A DNA stretch of 64,000 nt from Faecalibacillus faecis (GCF_003024675.1 NZ_PYLP01000002.1:1-64000); one strand, 5' to 3'; shown: positions 1-9,441, counted from the first letter of the stretch. Program-made: numbers and translations. The notes: generated from the letters alone by a model not told the origin.

Positions 1-305
1 AATCCATCGATGTGACAACAGTGCCTTATAAACCTTATGATCTGGCAAAACAAGTAGAAGAAACAATAGAAAATGGAACAAGAAAAGAACTTGTATCATC
101 TAACTATTTAACATTAAATAAATATGATATGACAGGCTATAATAAAGTAAAGAATGATAAACCATTCCAACTTGTATCAATCATTGAAGGACAAGGAACA
201 GTAGAAGGAAAAGAAGTGAAAAAAGGAGATCATTTTGTAGTTTGTTCAGATCAAAAAGAAGTTGATTTTGATGGAACAATGACAGTAATGATTTGTACAT
301 TATAA
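1..305 (+). CDS. manA: Mannose-6-phosphate isomerase, class I (3' end only)
   Basis: The frame is already open at the left edge (first whole codon at 3, reading S-I-D-V-T-T-V-P), so the upstream part of the gene lies outside the window. About 100 C-terminal residues are visible. They match the final cupin-like segment of class I mannose-6-phosphate isomerases, which interconvert mannose 6-phosphate and fructose 6-phosphate: the family's DVTTVP link is followed by small beta-strand units with a GQGTVEG and KKGDHFVV pattern. The zinc-binding and catalytic part cannot be seen. The GTG at 12 is internal, not a start. A strong terminator overlaps the stop codon, so this ends its transcription unit. 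Confidence 0.8.
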   Translation, partial: SIDVTTVPYKPYDLAKQVEETIENGTRKELVSSNYLTLNKYDMTGYNKVKNDKPFQLVSIIEGQGTVEGKEVKKGDHFVVCSDQKEVDFDGTMTVMICTL

Positions 306-326
306 GGCGGAAGCCTTATTTTTTTA
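302..326 (+). terminator. Intrinsic terminator of manA
   Basis: A 7-bp stem (ATAAGGC / GCCTTAT) closes a GGAA tetraloop (GNRA class) and runs into a T tract. The stem overlaps the TAA stop codon. Confidence 0.85.
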
Positions 327-396
327 ACTTGATTTTTTAGGTTGTTTAAAGTATTCTAATTACTATATTATTTAATAAAATGAAATAGGTGATTTT

Positions 397-1116
397 ATGA
401 AAGAATGGTTGATTTTAGCGTTTATATTTTTTATAGGAAGTTTAGCTGGATGGCTTTTAGAACTTATTTTTCGTCGCTTTTTTTCCAAAGCAAATCCTTC
501 AAGAAAATGGATCAATCCTGGTTTTTTAGTAGGACCTTATTTACCACTTTATGGTTTTAGTTTATGTGTCGTTTATTTACTGGCACATATTAATGTTTCA
601 TTTATTCATGGAGTGTATTTAAGAAAGACGGTACTTTTTTTACTAATGGCTTTATCGGTTACTTTAATTGAATATTTTGCAGGACTTATTTTTATCAAAG
701 GGATGCATGTAAAGCTTTGGGATTATAGTGATGAAAAGTTTAATATTCAAGGAATCATTTGTCCTAAGTTTACTTTCTTTTGGTATTTATTAAGTGCGAT
801 TTATTATTTTTTAATTCATCCTAATATCATTCATTCAATTGAATGGCTTGCTGGAAATCTTTGGTTTTCATTCTTTGTAGGTTTATTTTATGGTGTCTTT
901 TTAATTGATGTTGGATATTCTTTAAATATTTTAAACAATATCCAAAAATTTGCGAAAGAAAACGATATTATTGTCCAATATGAAGCGTTTAGAAAACATA
1001 TCGGTGAGTTAAGAAATGAATTTAAAGAAAAAGAACGTTTTGTTTTCTCTATGAAATTGGATCATATTTCAATCAAAAAATCATTAAAAGCGTATTTTGA
1101 TAAATACTATAAATAG
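397..1116 (+). CDS. Five-TM membrane protein, putative ABC transporter permease family (PF06541-like)
   Basis: A 239-residue integral membrane protein with about five hydrophobic segments (roughly residues 4-24, 48-68, 76-98, 126-144, 152-176) and a charged cytoplasmic tail of about 60 residues. The N-terminal G-W-x-L-E-x-x-x-R motif, the N-P-G-F-x-x-G-P-x-x-P-x-Y-G block and the W-D-Y-S motif near residue 108 are those of the family labelled 'putative ABC transporter permease' (PF06541). No ATPase partner is nearby and the function of the family is unproven. The ATG at 397 follows an AGGTGA ribosome site. A GNAT gene follows after 9 nt, so the two are probably co-transcribed. Confidence 0.7.
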   Translation: MKEWLILAFIFFIGSLAGWLLELIFRRFFSKANPSRKWINPGFLVGPYLPLYGFSLCVVYLLAHINVSFIHGVYLRKTVLFLLMALSVTLIEYFAGLIFIKGMHVKLWDYSDEKFNIQGIICPKFTFFWYLLSAIYYFLIHPNIIHSIEWLAGNLWFSFFVGLFYGVFLIDVGYSLNILNNIQKFAKENDIIVQYEAFRKHIGELRNEFKEKERFVFSMKLDHISIKKSLKAYFDKYYK

Positions 1117-1125
1117 GAGAATTAT

Positions 1126-1668
1126 ATGGAATTAAAGAAAATAAGTGAAAATGATATTGAACAAGTAAGTCAACTTTATTACAGTGCTTTTCCTGAAGAT
1201 GAAAGAGCACCATGGAAAGCTCTTATAGAAAAACACAATAAAGGTAAAGGAGAATTTTTATCAATCTATGATCAAAATAAATGGGTTGGGTTAACGTATG
1301 TCATTACCTATCAAAATTTGTCCTATGTTTTGTATCTTGCTATTGATGAACTTCAAAGAGGTCATGGCTATGGAAGTAGTGTTTTACAAATATTGAAAAA
1401 GAGATATCCTCATACCATTATGTTATGTATTGAAGAAGTAGATGAAAAATATGATAACTACAAACAACGTGTTCAGCGTAAAAACTTTTATTTAAGAAAT
1501 GGACTTCAAGAAATGGGCTTTAAATATGTAGAAAAAGATGTTAAATATGAAATGCTTTATGTAGGAGAAAAATTATCAAGTAAAGTTTATGATGAATTGA
1601 TGGTTGCTTATGCCGGACCTGTTTATCATAAATTTAGAGATTACAAGGCTGATGAATTGATTGACTAA
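1126..1668 (+). CDS. GNAT family N-acetyltransferase
   Basis: A 180-residue GCN5-related acetyltransferase. The acetyl-CoA pyrophosphate loop is R-G-H-G-Y-G at residues about 78-83, followed by the expected helix (SSVLQILKKR). An acidic N-terminal segment (FPEDERAPW) precedes the core strands. The family moves an acetyl group from acetyl-CoA to an amine; the substrate cannot be read from the sequence. It starts 9 nt after the PF06541 gene behind an AGGAGA site and ends at a strong terminator, so it is the second gene of a two-gene unit. Confidence 0.85.
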   Translation: MELKKISENDIEQVSQLYYSAFPEDERAPWKALIEKHNKGKGEFLSIYDQNKWVGLTYVITYQNLSYVLYLAIDELQRGHGYGSSVLQILKKRYPHTIMLCIEEVDEKYDNYKQRVQRKNFYLRNGLQEMGFKYVEKDVKYEMLYVGEKLSSKVYDELMVAYAGPVYHKFRDYKADELID

Positions 1669-1690
1669 ACATCCATATGGATGTTTTTTT
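1668..1690 (+). terminator. Intrinsic terminator
   Basis: A stem AACATCC / GGATGTT with an ATAT loop is followed by a T run. It closes the PF06541-GNAT unit. Confidence 0.85.
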
Positions 1691-1720
1691 GCTTTAAGAG
1701 TATAATAAAGGTAATGATAG

Positions 1721-3143
<1,423 letters not shown>

Positions 3144-3145
<2 letters not shown>

Positions 3146-3182
3146 ATCTTTAAAGAAAAATCTTTAAAGATTTTTCTTTTGT
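3144..3182 (+). terminator. Intrinsic terminator of the GH1 gene
   Basis: A 13-bp arm AAATCTTTAAAGA (3144-3156) and its complement (3161-3173) flank an AAAA loop and are followed by T-rich sequence. The 5' arm overlaps the stop codon. The second half (3156-3175) is also palindromic by itself. Confidence 0.75.
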
Positions 3183-3230
3183 TAATGACAAGTTCATTTT
3201 TTTAGGCTTTAATAGAGATGAGGTGTTAAA

Positions 3231-3902
3231 ATGAAACCAAGTCAAAAAATTAAACAAAATGTTGTGAATCAAATAGCAAAAACTACTTTATATGAAAATG
3301 TCTCAGAATTAATGAAAATGCAACAAATTTATGAAGCAGGAATTAAAGAAATTCGTACAAAATTAGAAATATTAGATGCAGAATTTAAAGTAAAACATGA
3401 TCATAATCCGATTCATCATATCGAATCTCGTTTAAAATCGCCAGAAAGTATTTTAAAAAAAGCTATTAATAAAGATATTCCTGTAACAGAACGTTCGTTA
3501 GAAGAAAATATTCATGATATTGCGGGAATTCGTGTTATTTGTAATTATGTAGATGATGTTTATAAGGTAGCACAATTACTTACAGATCAAGATGATATCC
3601 GTTTAGTTGAAGTAAAAGATTATATTGCAAATCCAAAAGAAAGTGGTTATATGTCTTTACATCTTGTTTTAGAAGTACCAATTTTCTTATCAGAAGGATC
3701 TAAACCAATTCATGTTGAAGTACAGCTTCGTACAATTGCGATGGATTTCTGGGCTTCTTTGGAACATAAACTTAAATATAAAACAGATAATAATGTTCCT
3801 GAAGATATTAAAGAAGAATTACAAGAATGTGCAAAAACAATTTCAAAACTTGATTTAAAAATGCAAAATATCCATAATCGTTTAAATAAAAAACGTGTGT
3901 AA
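3231..3902 (+). CDS. relQ: Small alarmone synthetase, RelQ-type GTP pyrophosphokinase
   Basis: A 223-residue single-domain RelA/SpoT synthetase that makes (p)ppGpp from ATP and GTP/GDP; there is no hydrolase, TGS or ACT domain. Visible family motifs: I-H-D-I-A-G-I-R-V-I-C (residues ~92-102), the K-E-S-G-Y-x-S-L-H substrate block (~139-147), V-E-V-Q-L-R-T-I-A-M-D-F-W-A-S-L-E-H-K (~163-181), and a C-terminal helix typical of RelQ tetramers. The ATG follows a GAGGTG site. It lies alone between terminators, facing the MATE gene on the opposite strand. Confidence 0.92.
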   Translation: MKPSQKIKQNVVNQIAKTTLYENVSELMKMQQIYEAGIKEIRTKLEILDAEFKVKHDHNPIHHIESRLKSPESILKKAINKDIPVTERSLEENIHDIAGIRVICNYVDDVYKVAQLLTDQDDIRLVEVKDYIANPKESGYMSLHLVLEVPIFLSEGSKPIHVEVQLRTIAMDFWASLEHKLKYKTDNNVPEDIKEELQECAKTISKLDLKMQNIHNRLNKKRV

Positions 3903-3903
3903 A

Positions 3904-3936
3904 AAAAGATATCGCGATTGCGATATCTTTTAATTA
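3904..3936. terminator. Bidirectional terminator between relQ and MATE
   Basis: A 12-bp stem AAAAGATATCGC / GCGATATCTTTT with a GATT loop has A's on the left and T's on the right, so it can end both converging transcripts. The MATE stop codon (3930-3932, minus strand) touches the right arm. Confidence 0.85.
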
Positions 3937-5267
3937 TGTTCTTTTTTTAATTTGTTCATCAAAATAACCAGTGTTGGAATCAAAATAATGATAGCAGCAA
4001 ACCAAGCAATAGGGTTGGCAAAACAAATGGCATTATAACCAAACTTACCAACGAGGGCAAAAGCAACAAAAGCTCTTGCCACTAATTCAGCACCCCCAGC
4101 AAGCATCGTAAGTGCGGATTTTCCTAAACCTTGAATGGTGTTTCTTGAAACAAATAGAATACCTAAAACAAAATAGAAAATACTATTGCAAATCAAGAAT
4201 TGTTGTGCATCATTAATAACGCCTGTTTCATTACCGGCAACAAATAATAATGAAAGGTATTTTCCAAAGAAAATCATAAAGATACAAGCAACGATACCAT
4301 AACCAATGACAAGGAACATAGATTCTTTAATTCCTTTAAAAATACGCTCTATCTTTCCAGCACCTAAATTTTGTCCAGAGAAGGTAGCCATTGTAGAACC
4401 CATCATATCCATTGGTTGCGTAAAGAACATAGATAATTTTTGGGCAGCAGCAATAGCAGCAACTTTTGCTGAACCTAAAGTATTAACGGCACTTTGTAAG
4501 ATAACAGCACCAACAGCCGTAATTGAATATTGTAAAGCCATTGGGACGGCAATATTAATAAGTTTTTTGATAATTGGAAAACTTATAGAACGTGCATGAT
4601 GATCAAATCTTAAATTAGGATATTTTTTAGCCATATAAATAAAACATAAAACAGCCGAAATTCCCTGAGCAATCACTGTTGCAAGGGCAGCACCTCGAAC
4701 ACCCATATGAAAATTAATAATCATTGATAAATCTAAAACAACATTAAGTACCGATGATATAATTAAGAAAATAAGAGGTGTTTTACTATCCCCTAAAGCA
4801 CGTGAAACACTTGCTAAAAAGTTATAAGCAATGGTACATGTTAAACCATAAAAAATAATTGAAATATAATCGTAAGATTGTTTGAAAATATTAGCGGGCG
4901 TTTGCATCCATTGAAGTAATGTTTCCGTTGTAAAATGGGTTAAAATTGTAAGTACAATTGAAAAGAATATGCATAAGTAAAATGCGTTCATAATGGTTTG
5001 AAGCATTCTTTTTTCTTCTCTAGCACCAAAAGCTTGCGCAATAGGAATTCCAAAGCCAGCCGCAAGTCCTAAAACAAAACCGATAATTAAAAAGTTTAAT
5101 GAACCTGTTGAGCCAACGGCAGCAAGAGCATTTACGCCGACAAATCTTCCTACAATCATTGTGTCAACGACGTTATAAAGTTGTTGGAAAATAGCTCCCC
5201 CAATTAAAGGAATACAAAATGAAATAATCAGTTTTAATGTATTTCCATGTGTTAAATCTTTTTCCAT
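3930..5267 (-). CDS. MATE family multidrug efflux transporter
   Basis: A 445-residue, roughly 12-TM transporter made of two homologous MatE halves. N-terminal features typical of the NorM/DinF-like branch are visible: I-P-L-I-G-G-A-I-F-Q-Q-L-Y-N-V-V-D-T-M-I-V-G-R-F, then N-A-L-A-A-V-G-S-T-G. It should export organic cations or other toxic compounds by sodium or proton antiport; the substrate is unknown. The start follows an AGGGAGG site, and a TGCTATAAT extended -10 lies just upstream on the minus strand (5293-5301). It is the first of two MATE genes in the window (the other is at 36572). Confidence 0.9.
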   Translation of the reverse strand: MEKDLTHGNTLKLIISFCIPLIGGAIFQQLYNVVDTMIVGRFVGVNALAAVGSTGSLNFLIIGFVLGLAAGFGIPIAQAFGAREEKRMLQTIMNAFYLCIFFSIVLTILTHFTTETLLQWMQTPANIFKQSYDYISIIFYGLTCTIAYNFLASVSRALGDSKTPLIFLIISSVLNVVLDLSMIINFHMGVRGAALATVIAQGISAVLCFIYMAKKYPNLRFDHHARSISFPIIKKLINIAVPMALQYSITAVGAVILQSAVNTLGSAKVAAIAAAQKLSMFFTQPMDMMGSTMATFSGQNLGAGKIERIFKGIKESMFLVIGYGIVACIFMIFFGKYLSLLFVAGNETGVINDAQQFLICNSIFYFVLGILFVSRNTIQGLGKSALTMLAGGAELVARAFVAFALVGKFGYNAICFANPIAWFAAIIILIPTLVILMNKLKKEHN

Positions 5268-5292
5268 CTAATCCCTCCCTAAATCCTGTTTT

Positions 5293-5301
5293 TTTATTAT
5301 A
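5293..5301 (-). promoter_or_regulatory. Extended -10 promoter for the MATE gene
   Basis: On the minus strand TGCTATAAT forms an extended -10 element about 30 nt upstream of the MATE start codon. No good -35 is needed with TGn. Confidence 0.5.
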
Positions 5302-5333
5302 GCATAGAAAAGGAGTGAAAGATTTTTAAATAA

Positions 5334-5366
5334 TGAAAAAAGTGTTCTCTATTTTATAGAAAACAT
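5334..5366 (-). terminator. Intrinsic terminator after the P-type ATPase remnant
   Basis: Read on the minus strand, TGTTTTCTA pairs with TAGAGAACA (one wobble) and is followed by CTTTTTTC. It sits at the stop codon of the decayed ATPase. Confidence 0.65.
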
Positions 5367-6615
5367 TTTTTTACTTGAATAAGGAAAAAGGAAAGAAGAG
5401 AAAAAATATAAATCGGAATCATTTGAAAAAGGGATACTTTTTCAATTAAAAAGACTTTTTGTAAAAGAGGAATATATAAAACAAGATGTAATAGAAAAGT
5501 ACCAATCAAAAAAGCAAGAATGCTTTGTTTATTTGAAAATAGTCCTATTTGATAAATGGGTTTTTCATTCCGACTACTTAAACCATGAAGTAAACGTGAT
5601 AAACAAATTGTCGCAAAGGCAAAAGTAGAAGCAGCCAGTGTATTTATTTTTAAACTACAATAATAACTTGCCATCGTACATAAACCAATAATGATTCCGT
5701 CAAAAGAAATCCTAAAAAGTGATTTTTTATTTAAAAGAGATTCATCTTTTTTTAGGTGGATATTTTAAAACATTTTGATCATTTTTTTTCATCCCAATCG
5801 CAATGGCAGGTAAAGAATCTGTAATTAAATTCATAAATAAAAGGTGTGCTGGAAAAAACGGTGTTGGCAAAATAAATAAAGAAGCAAGTAATACACATAG
5901 AATCCCCGCAAAATTTCCTGACAATAAATAATAAATTGAATTTTTAAGATGTTCATAGACATTTCGACCGATAATAATAGCATGTACAATCGTTGAAAAG
6001 TTATCATCCATTAAAATCATATTGGCAGCATCTTTTGCCACTTCACTTCCTGTAATACCCATAGCCACACCAATATCACTTTGTTTAAGAGCAGGAGCAT
6101 CATTGACACCATCACCTGTCATGGCCACCACTTTACCTTTTCTTTGCCAAGCTTCAACGATACGAATTTTATGTTCAGGAGCTACTCGTGCATAAACAGA
6201 AACACGAGGGAGAATTTCATCAAGTTCATGATTATTTAGTAAATCTAATTTTTGACCTTCTATATATAAATCGTTTTCTTCAAATATGCCAATTTTTTTG
6301 GCGATGCTTGTAGCGGTAATGACATGATCTCCAGTAATCATAATAGGTTTAATACCGGCTTTTTTACATTGAAGTACAGCTTCTAGACTTTCAACTCTAG
6401 GTGGATCCATTAAGGAAATAAGACCAATGAAAGTAAGATTTTCATGGTTATATTCTTTATAACGAAGGCAAGTACTCGTAAACCTGCTTTTGCAAGATCT
6501 TTATTTTGTTTTAAGATATGTTCTTTTGTATAGATGATAAAGCTATTTTTTCGCCATTGAGTAAAAGCGTATCACATTCTTTTAAGATATCTTGAATACT
6601 TTTTTGATAAAACAT
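5354..6615 (-). pseudogene. Decayed calcium/manganese-type P-type ATPase (internal deletion plus frameshifts)
   Basis: Pieces of one P2-type cation ATPase lie in order on the minus strand but in different frames. From the ATG at 6615 (behind AAAGGAGGAG) come M-F-Y-Q-K-S-I-Q-D-I-L-K-E, like a normal N-terminus, then directly C-D-T-L-L-L-N-G-E-K-I-A-L, which belongs to the nucleotide-binding domain. The frame then shifts twice (near 6535 and 6460) before L-I-S-L-M-D-P-P-R. The P domain is intact over 5742-6410, with I-T-G-D-H and M-T-G-D-G-V-N-D-A-P-A-L-K. A homopolymer shift at 5747-5753 leads to the last membrane helices (to 5354). TM1-4, the actuator domain and the D-K-T-G phosphorylation site are missing. 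It cannot be an active pump. Confidence 0.88.
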
Positions 6616-6635
6616 CACGGCTCCTCCTTTGAATA

Positions 6636-6688
6636 AAAAAAGACAAAACTCGTTAAAGATAAAATCCTTAACGAGTCTTGTCTTTAAG
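6636..6688 (-). terminator. Riboswitch-controlled terminator
   Basis: On the minus strand AGACAAGACTCGTTAAGGAT pairs with a near-perfect complement downstream and ends in a run of seven T. Its 5' arm contains the 3' half of riboswitch helix P1, so the two structures exclude each other, as expected for a transcriptional ON switch. Confidence 0.75.
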
Positions 6689-6760
6689 ATGTACCAGAAT
6701 AGAAAAAACTATTCGCGTATGTTGATACCATCACACAGATTGTGAGACTACTCCCTCATT
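6669..6760 (-). ncRNA. yybP-ykoY manganese riboswitch
   Basis: On the minus strand the leader shows the class signature: helix P1 from AATGAG / CTCGTT, the conserved GGGAGTAG loop just inside it, a CAACATACG segment and the ACAAGA loop on the 3' side. This is the arrangement of known yybP-ykoY RNAs such as the one upstream of a lactococcal P-type ATPase. The class binds Mn2+ and turns on export genes. Here a terminator follows and then the P-type ATPase remnant, which is the expected partner family. The aptamer looks intact although its target gene is broken. Confidence 0.82.
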
Positions 6761-6770
6761 GATTTCATTT

Positions 6771-6799
6771 TAACAACGACTCTATAAAAATAATGTCAA
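6771..6799 (-). promoter_or_regulatory. Candidate promoter of the manganese riboswitch
   Basis: A consensus TTGACA -35 (6794-6799, minus strand) is clear, but the -10 at the right spacing (TTGTTA, 6771-6776) is poor. It points away from the LysR gene, so the two units diverge here. The gap 6616-6867 holds only this promoter, the riboswitch and the LysR promoter. Confidence 0.35.
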
Positions 6800-6836
6800 T
6801 TTATAAAATCTTAATAATTTTATTTTTGTTAAGCTA

Positions 6837-6845
6837 TGATATAAT
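6837..6845 (+). promoter_or_regulatory. Extended -10 promoter of the LysR gene
   Basis: TGATATAAT is an extended -10 element 22 nt before the chosen LysR start codon. A transcript from it would begin near 6852, which rules out the upstream ATG at 6793. Confidence 0.6.
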
Positions 6846-6867
6846 GACAAAGAAAAAGGAGAAGAAT

Positions 6868-7776
6868 ATGACATTAGCACAATTAAGATACGTTATTACA
6901 GTTTCTCAAGTAGGAACACTTTCAGAGGCTGCTAAGCGTTTATATATATCACAACCAAGTTTAACAAATGCAATCAAAGAATTAGAAAAAGAATTAGGTA
7001 TTACGATTTTTATTCGTACCAATAAAGGAGTTATTTTATCAAGACAGGGAGAAGAATTTTTAGGTTATGCAAGACAAGTGATTGAACAAACAAACTTGAT
7101 TGAAGAAAAGTATTTACAGGATCATAATATTAAACATGAATTTTGTATCTCAACGCAACATTATTCTTTTGCCGTAGAAGCTTTTGTTTCTTTGATTAAA
7201 GAATATGGTGGGAAGGAATATGATTTCAGGATTCGAGAAACACAAACTTATGAAATTATTGAAGATGTTGCCAAACTTAAAAGTGAAATTGGGGTTCTTT
7301 ATCTTAATTCATTTAATGAAGTTGTTTTAAAGAAAACGTTGAAAGAAAATGACTTAACATTTCATCGTCTATTTATCGCAAAACCTCATGTTTTTCTTGG
7401 AAAAGATAATCCCCTCGCAAATAAAAATAAAGTATCTTTAGAGGATTTAAAAGAATATCCACGTTTATCTTATGAACAAGGAGAACATAATTCTTTTTAC
7501 TTTTCTGAAGAAATACTGAGTACTTTAGAAAGCCAAAAAGAAATTAAAGTATGTGATCGTGCAACACTCTTTAATTTATTAATAGGTCTTAATGGCTATA
7601 CAATTTGTAGTGGAGTCATTAATGAACAGCTTAATGGAAAAGATATCATTGCGGTTCCTTTAGATGTGAATGATTTTATGGAAATAGGATATATTACACA
7701 TAATAAAGCTATTCTAAGTCGTTTTGGGCAACTTTATATTGATATCTTAAAAGAGTATACAAAAAAGGATTCGTAA
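6868..7776 (+). CDS. LysR family transcriptional regulator
   Basis: A 302-residue LysR regulator. The N-terminal winged helix-turn-helix reads L-R-Y-V-I-T-V-S-Q-V-G-T-L-S-E-A-A-K-R-L with I-S-Q-P-S-L-T-N-A-I-K-E-L-E recognition helix, followed by a linker and a periplasmic-binding-like effector domain (from residue ~90). I chose the ATG at 6868 because AAAAAGGAGAAGA precedes it and the promoter lies between it and the in-frame ATG at 6793. The effector and targets are unknown. It diverges from the manganese riboswitch/ATPase unit, which could be a target by position only. A bidirectional terminator follows. Confidence 0.88.
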   Translation: MTLAQLRYVITVSQVGTLSEAAKRLYISQPSLTNAIKELEKELGITIFIRTNKGVILSRQGEEFLGYARQVIEQTNLIEEKYLQDHNIKHEFCISTQHYSFAVEAFVSLIKEYGGKEYDFRIRETQTYEIIEDVAKLKSEIGVLYLNSFNEVVLKKTLKENDLTFHRLFIAKPHVFLGKDNPLANKNKVSLEDLKEYPRLSYEQGEHNSFYFSEEILSTLESQKEIKVCDRATLFNLLIGLNGYTICSGVINEQLNGKDIIAVPLDVNDFMEIGYITHNKAILSRFGQLYIDILKEYTKKDS

Positions 7777-7790
7777 GGAATCCTTTTAGT
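7763..7790. terminator. Bidirectional terminator between LysR and GNAT genes
   Basis: A 10-bp stem AAAAGGATTC / GAATCCTTTT with a GTAAG loop overlaps the ends of both converging genes and can serve either strand. Confidence 0.75.
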
Positions 7791-8235
7791 TTGCACGTGT
7801 TTTGCTAAAGTAAAGAAGATCGGTTGCTTGCATGTTGTTTTCATAGATTTCTTGAGGATAATAATCAATGAAAAAGTTTTCAATTTTATGACTATAATGA
7901 TAACCAAGTTTTGTATAAATAAGCATGTTTGTCATTGAACTATTGGCGGTACCAATTAAAAAAGTTGTTTTGTTTTGATAAAGATTTTCAATGTATTGAA
8001 GTAAGGATTTTCCATATCCATGTCCTCGATTATTTTCTAAAGTAAGTAAGTTTTTAATTTCAAGGGTAGTATCATTGATTTCTTTAACAGCAATAAAAGC
8101 AAGAGGTGTTTGTTTTTCAAAGTAAGCAAATAATCTTCCATCTCTTAAATAATTTTCAACAAGGTTAATATTAGGATCACTTTCGCATAATAAAGATGCA
8201 TAATCTAATTTATTTTCAATAATTTCTTCAATCAT
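7786..8235 (-). CDS. GNAT family N-acetyltransferase
   Basis: A 149-residue GNAT protein. The acetyl-CoA loop is R-G-H-G-Y-G-K-S-L-L at residues ~70-79, and a typical C-terminal segment T-A-N-S-S-M-T-N-M-L-I-Y-x-K-L-G-Y follows (~97-112). Substrate unknown. It is transcribed away from the CapA-like gene, and the short space between them is filled by a perfect 13-bp inverted repeat. A GGAGG site precedes the start. Confidence 0.85.
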   Translation of the reverse strand: MIEEIIENKLDYASLLCESDPNINLVENYLRDGRLFAYFEKQTPLAFIAVKEINDTTLEIKNLLTLENNRGHGYGKSLLQYIENLYQNKTTFLIGTANSSMTNMLIYTKLGYHYSHKIENFFIDYYPQEIYENNMQATDLLYFSKTRAN

Positions 8236-8257
8236 GTTTTATTCCTCCAATAGAGGC

Positions 8258-8287
8258 ATTTTAACATATTTTAGAATATGTTAAAAT
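8258..8287. promoter_or_regulatory. 13-bp inverted repeat in a divergent promoter region
   Basis: ATTTTAACATATT (8258-8270) and its exact complement AATATGTTAAAAT (8275-8287) flank a TTAG spacer. Each arm ends in TAAAAT reading outward, so the repeat may hold the -10 elements of both divergent genes or be an operator over them. There is no T tract, so it does not look like a terminator. Confidence 0.5.
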
Positions 8288-8304
8288 AAGTTGAGGTGAA
8301 TTTC

Positions 8305-9393
8305 ATGAATCATAAATTAAATAAGAAAAAAGTAGCATTCGTTATTATAATAGCTGTACTTATTATTTCTTTAGGTGTTTTTCTCTTTAATAATGTAAAT
8401 CAATCTACAAAAAAAGAAACACCTAAAAAGGTACAAGAAAAAACAGTGCAAAAAGAAGAAAAGAAGAAAGAAGAACCGGAAGTTAATTTTACTATTTCTT
8501 TTGCGGGAGATTGTACACTTGGAAATTATGCCGGACAAGCTTATGATGGATCTTTTAATCAAGAATATAAAAGACAAGGGAATGATCCAACATATTTTTT
8601 AAAAAAAGTAAAAGATGTTTTTGAAAAAGATGATTTGACAGTTGTTAATCTAGAAGGACCATTTACTACAGCCAGTAATCATCTTGAAAAAGAATTTCCT
8701 TTTAGTGGAGCTCCTGAATATACAAAAATATTGACTTCTTCATCAGTAGAAGCAGTTACCCTCGCAAATAATCATAGCGAAGATTATTATGAAGCAGGGC
8801 TTCAAGATACCAAAAAATATTTAGATGAAGCTTCTATTGGACATTTTGGTTATGATGATTCTTATATAAAAGAAATCAAAGGCATCAAGTGTGGATTCCT
8901 TGGTTATCGTTCACTTTCGGTATCTATGAATAATGAAAGTGGTCATCAAAAAATACAAGAGGCAATCAATCATTTAAAAAATGAGGAACAATGCCAACTT
9001 GTTTTTGTTTATTATCATTGGGGTATTGAAAGACAATATCAAGCTAATGAAGATCAAAGATCATTGGCTAAGTTTACCATTGATGCTGGAGCAGATGCTG
9101 TCATTGGTTCACATCCACATGTTGTTCAAGGAACAGAAACCTACAATGGAAAACCCATTGTTTATTCATTAGGTAATTTCTGTTTTGGTGGTAATCGTAA
9201 TCCAAGTGATACAGACACAATGATTTATCAACTCTCTTATTCTTTTAAAGGAACAATACAAACAGGATATCAAGTACAAATCATTCCATGTTCTTTAACT
9301 TCATCAAGAGGAAGAAATGATTATCAACCATATGTTTTACAAGATGAACAAGCAAGTAGAGTCATGGAAAAGATTAAGAAATATAGTTATTAA
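8305..9393 (+). CDS. CapA family (PGA_cap) metallophosphatase-like protein, membrane-anchored
   Basis: A 362-residue protein with one N-terminal membrane helix (residues ~10-28), a Lys/Glu-rich linker (~33-60) and an extracellular CapA domain. Family motifs: F-A-G-D-C-T-L-G, V-V-N-L-E-G-P-F, L-A-N-N-H-S-E-D, Y-Y-H-W-G, and G-S-H-P-H-V-V-Q-G, with G-N-F near the end. CapA proteins resemble metallophosphatases and act in polyglutamate capsule production, but many stand-alone members have no known role. No capBC genes are present, so a capsule role is not supported here. The ATG at 8305 is preceded by GAGGTGA; the in-frame GTG at 8296 lies inside that site. Confidence 0.85.
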   Translation: MNHKLNKKKVAFVIIIAVLIISLGVFLFNNVNQSTKKETPKKVQEKTVQKEEKKKEEPEVNFTISFAGDCTLGNYAGQAYDGSFNQEYKRQGNDPTYFLKKVKDVFEKDDLTVVNLEGPFTTASNHLEKEFPFSGAPEYTKILTSSSVEAVTLANNHSEDYYEAGLQDTKKYLDEASIGHFGYDDSYIKEIKGIKCGFLGYRSLSVSMNNESGHQKIQEAINHLKNEEQCQLVFVYYHWGIERQYQANEDQRSLAKFTIDAGADAVIGSHPHVVQGTETYNGKPIVYSLGNFCFGGNRNPSDTDTMIYQLSYSFKGTIQTGYQVQIIPCSLTSSRGRNDYQPYVLQDEQASRVMEKIKKYSY

Positions 9394-9407
9394 AAAACAG
9401 AAGGAAT

Positions 9408-9441
9408 AAGTGGAATTAAGCAATGATTCCACTTTTTTTAT
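9408..9441 (+). terminator. Intrinsic terminator of the CapA-like gene
   Basis: AAGTGGAAT / ATTCCACTT with a 9-nt loop is followed by a T tract. Confidence 0.75.

Noticed and set aside
3146-3175. Tandem ATCTTTAAAGA units looked like a repeat array or operator.
   Set aside because: Only two units, which form one terminator stem next to the stop codon of the GH1 gene.
4306-4599. A 97-codon plus-strand frame inside the MATE gene.
   Set aside because: Antisense shadow of a well-supported transporter gene; no homology recognised and no ribosome site.
6793-6867. An earlier in-frame ATG would lengthen the LysR protein by 25 residues.
   Set aside because: The extension overlaps the promoter, has no ribosome site, and the family start (M-T-L-x-Q-L-R-Y) matches the ATG at 6868, which has a strong AAGGAG.
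8305-9393. Considered as part of a poly-gamma-glutamate capsule operon.
   Set aside because: Only a CapA-like gene is present; capB and capC, needed for synthesis and export, are absent nearby.
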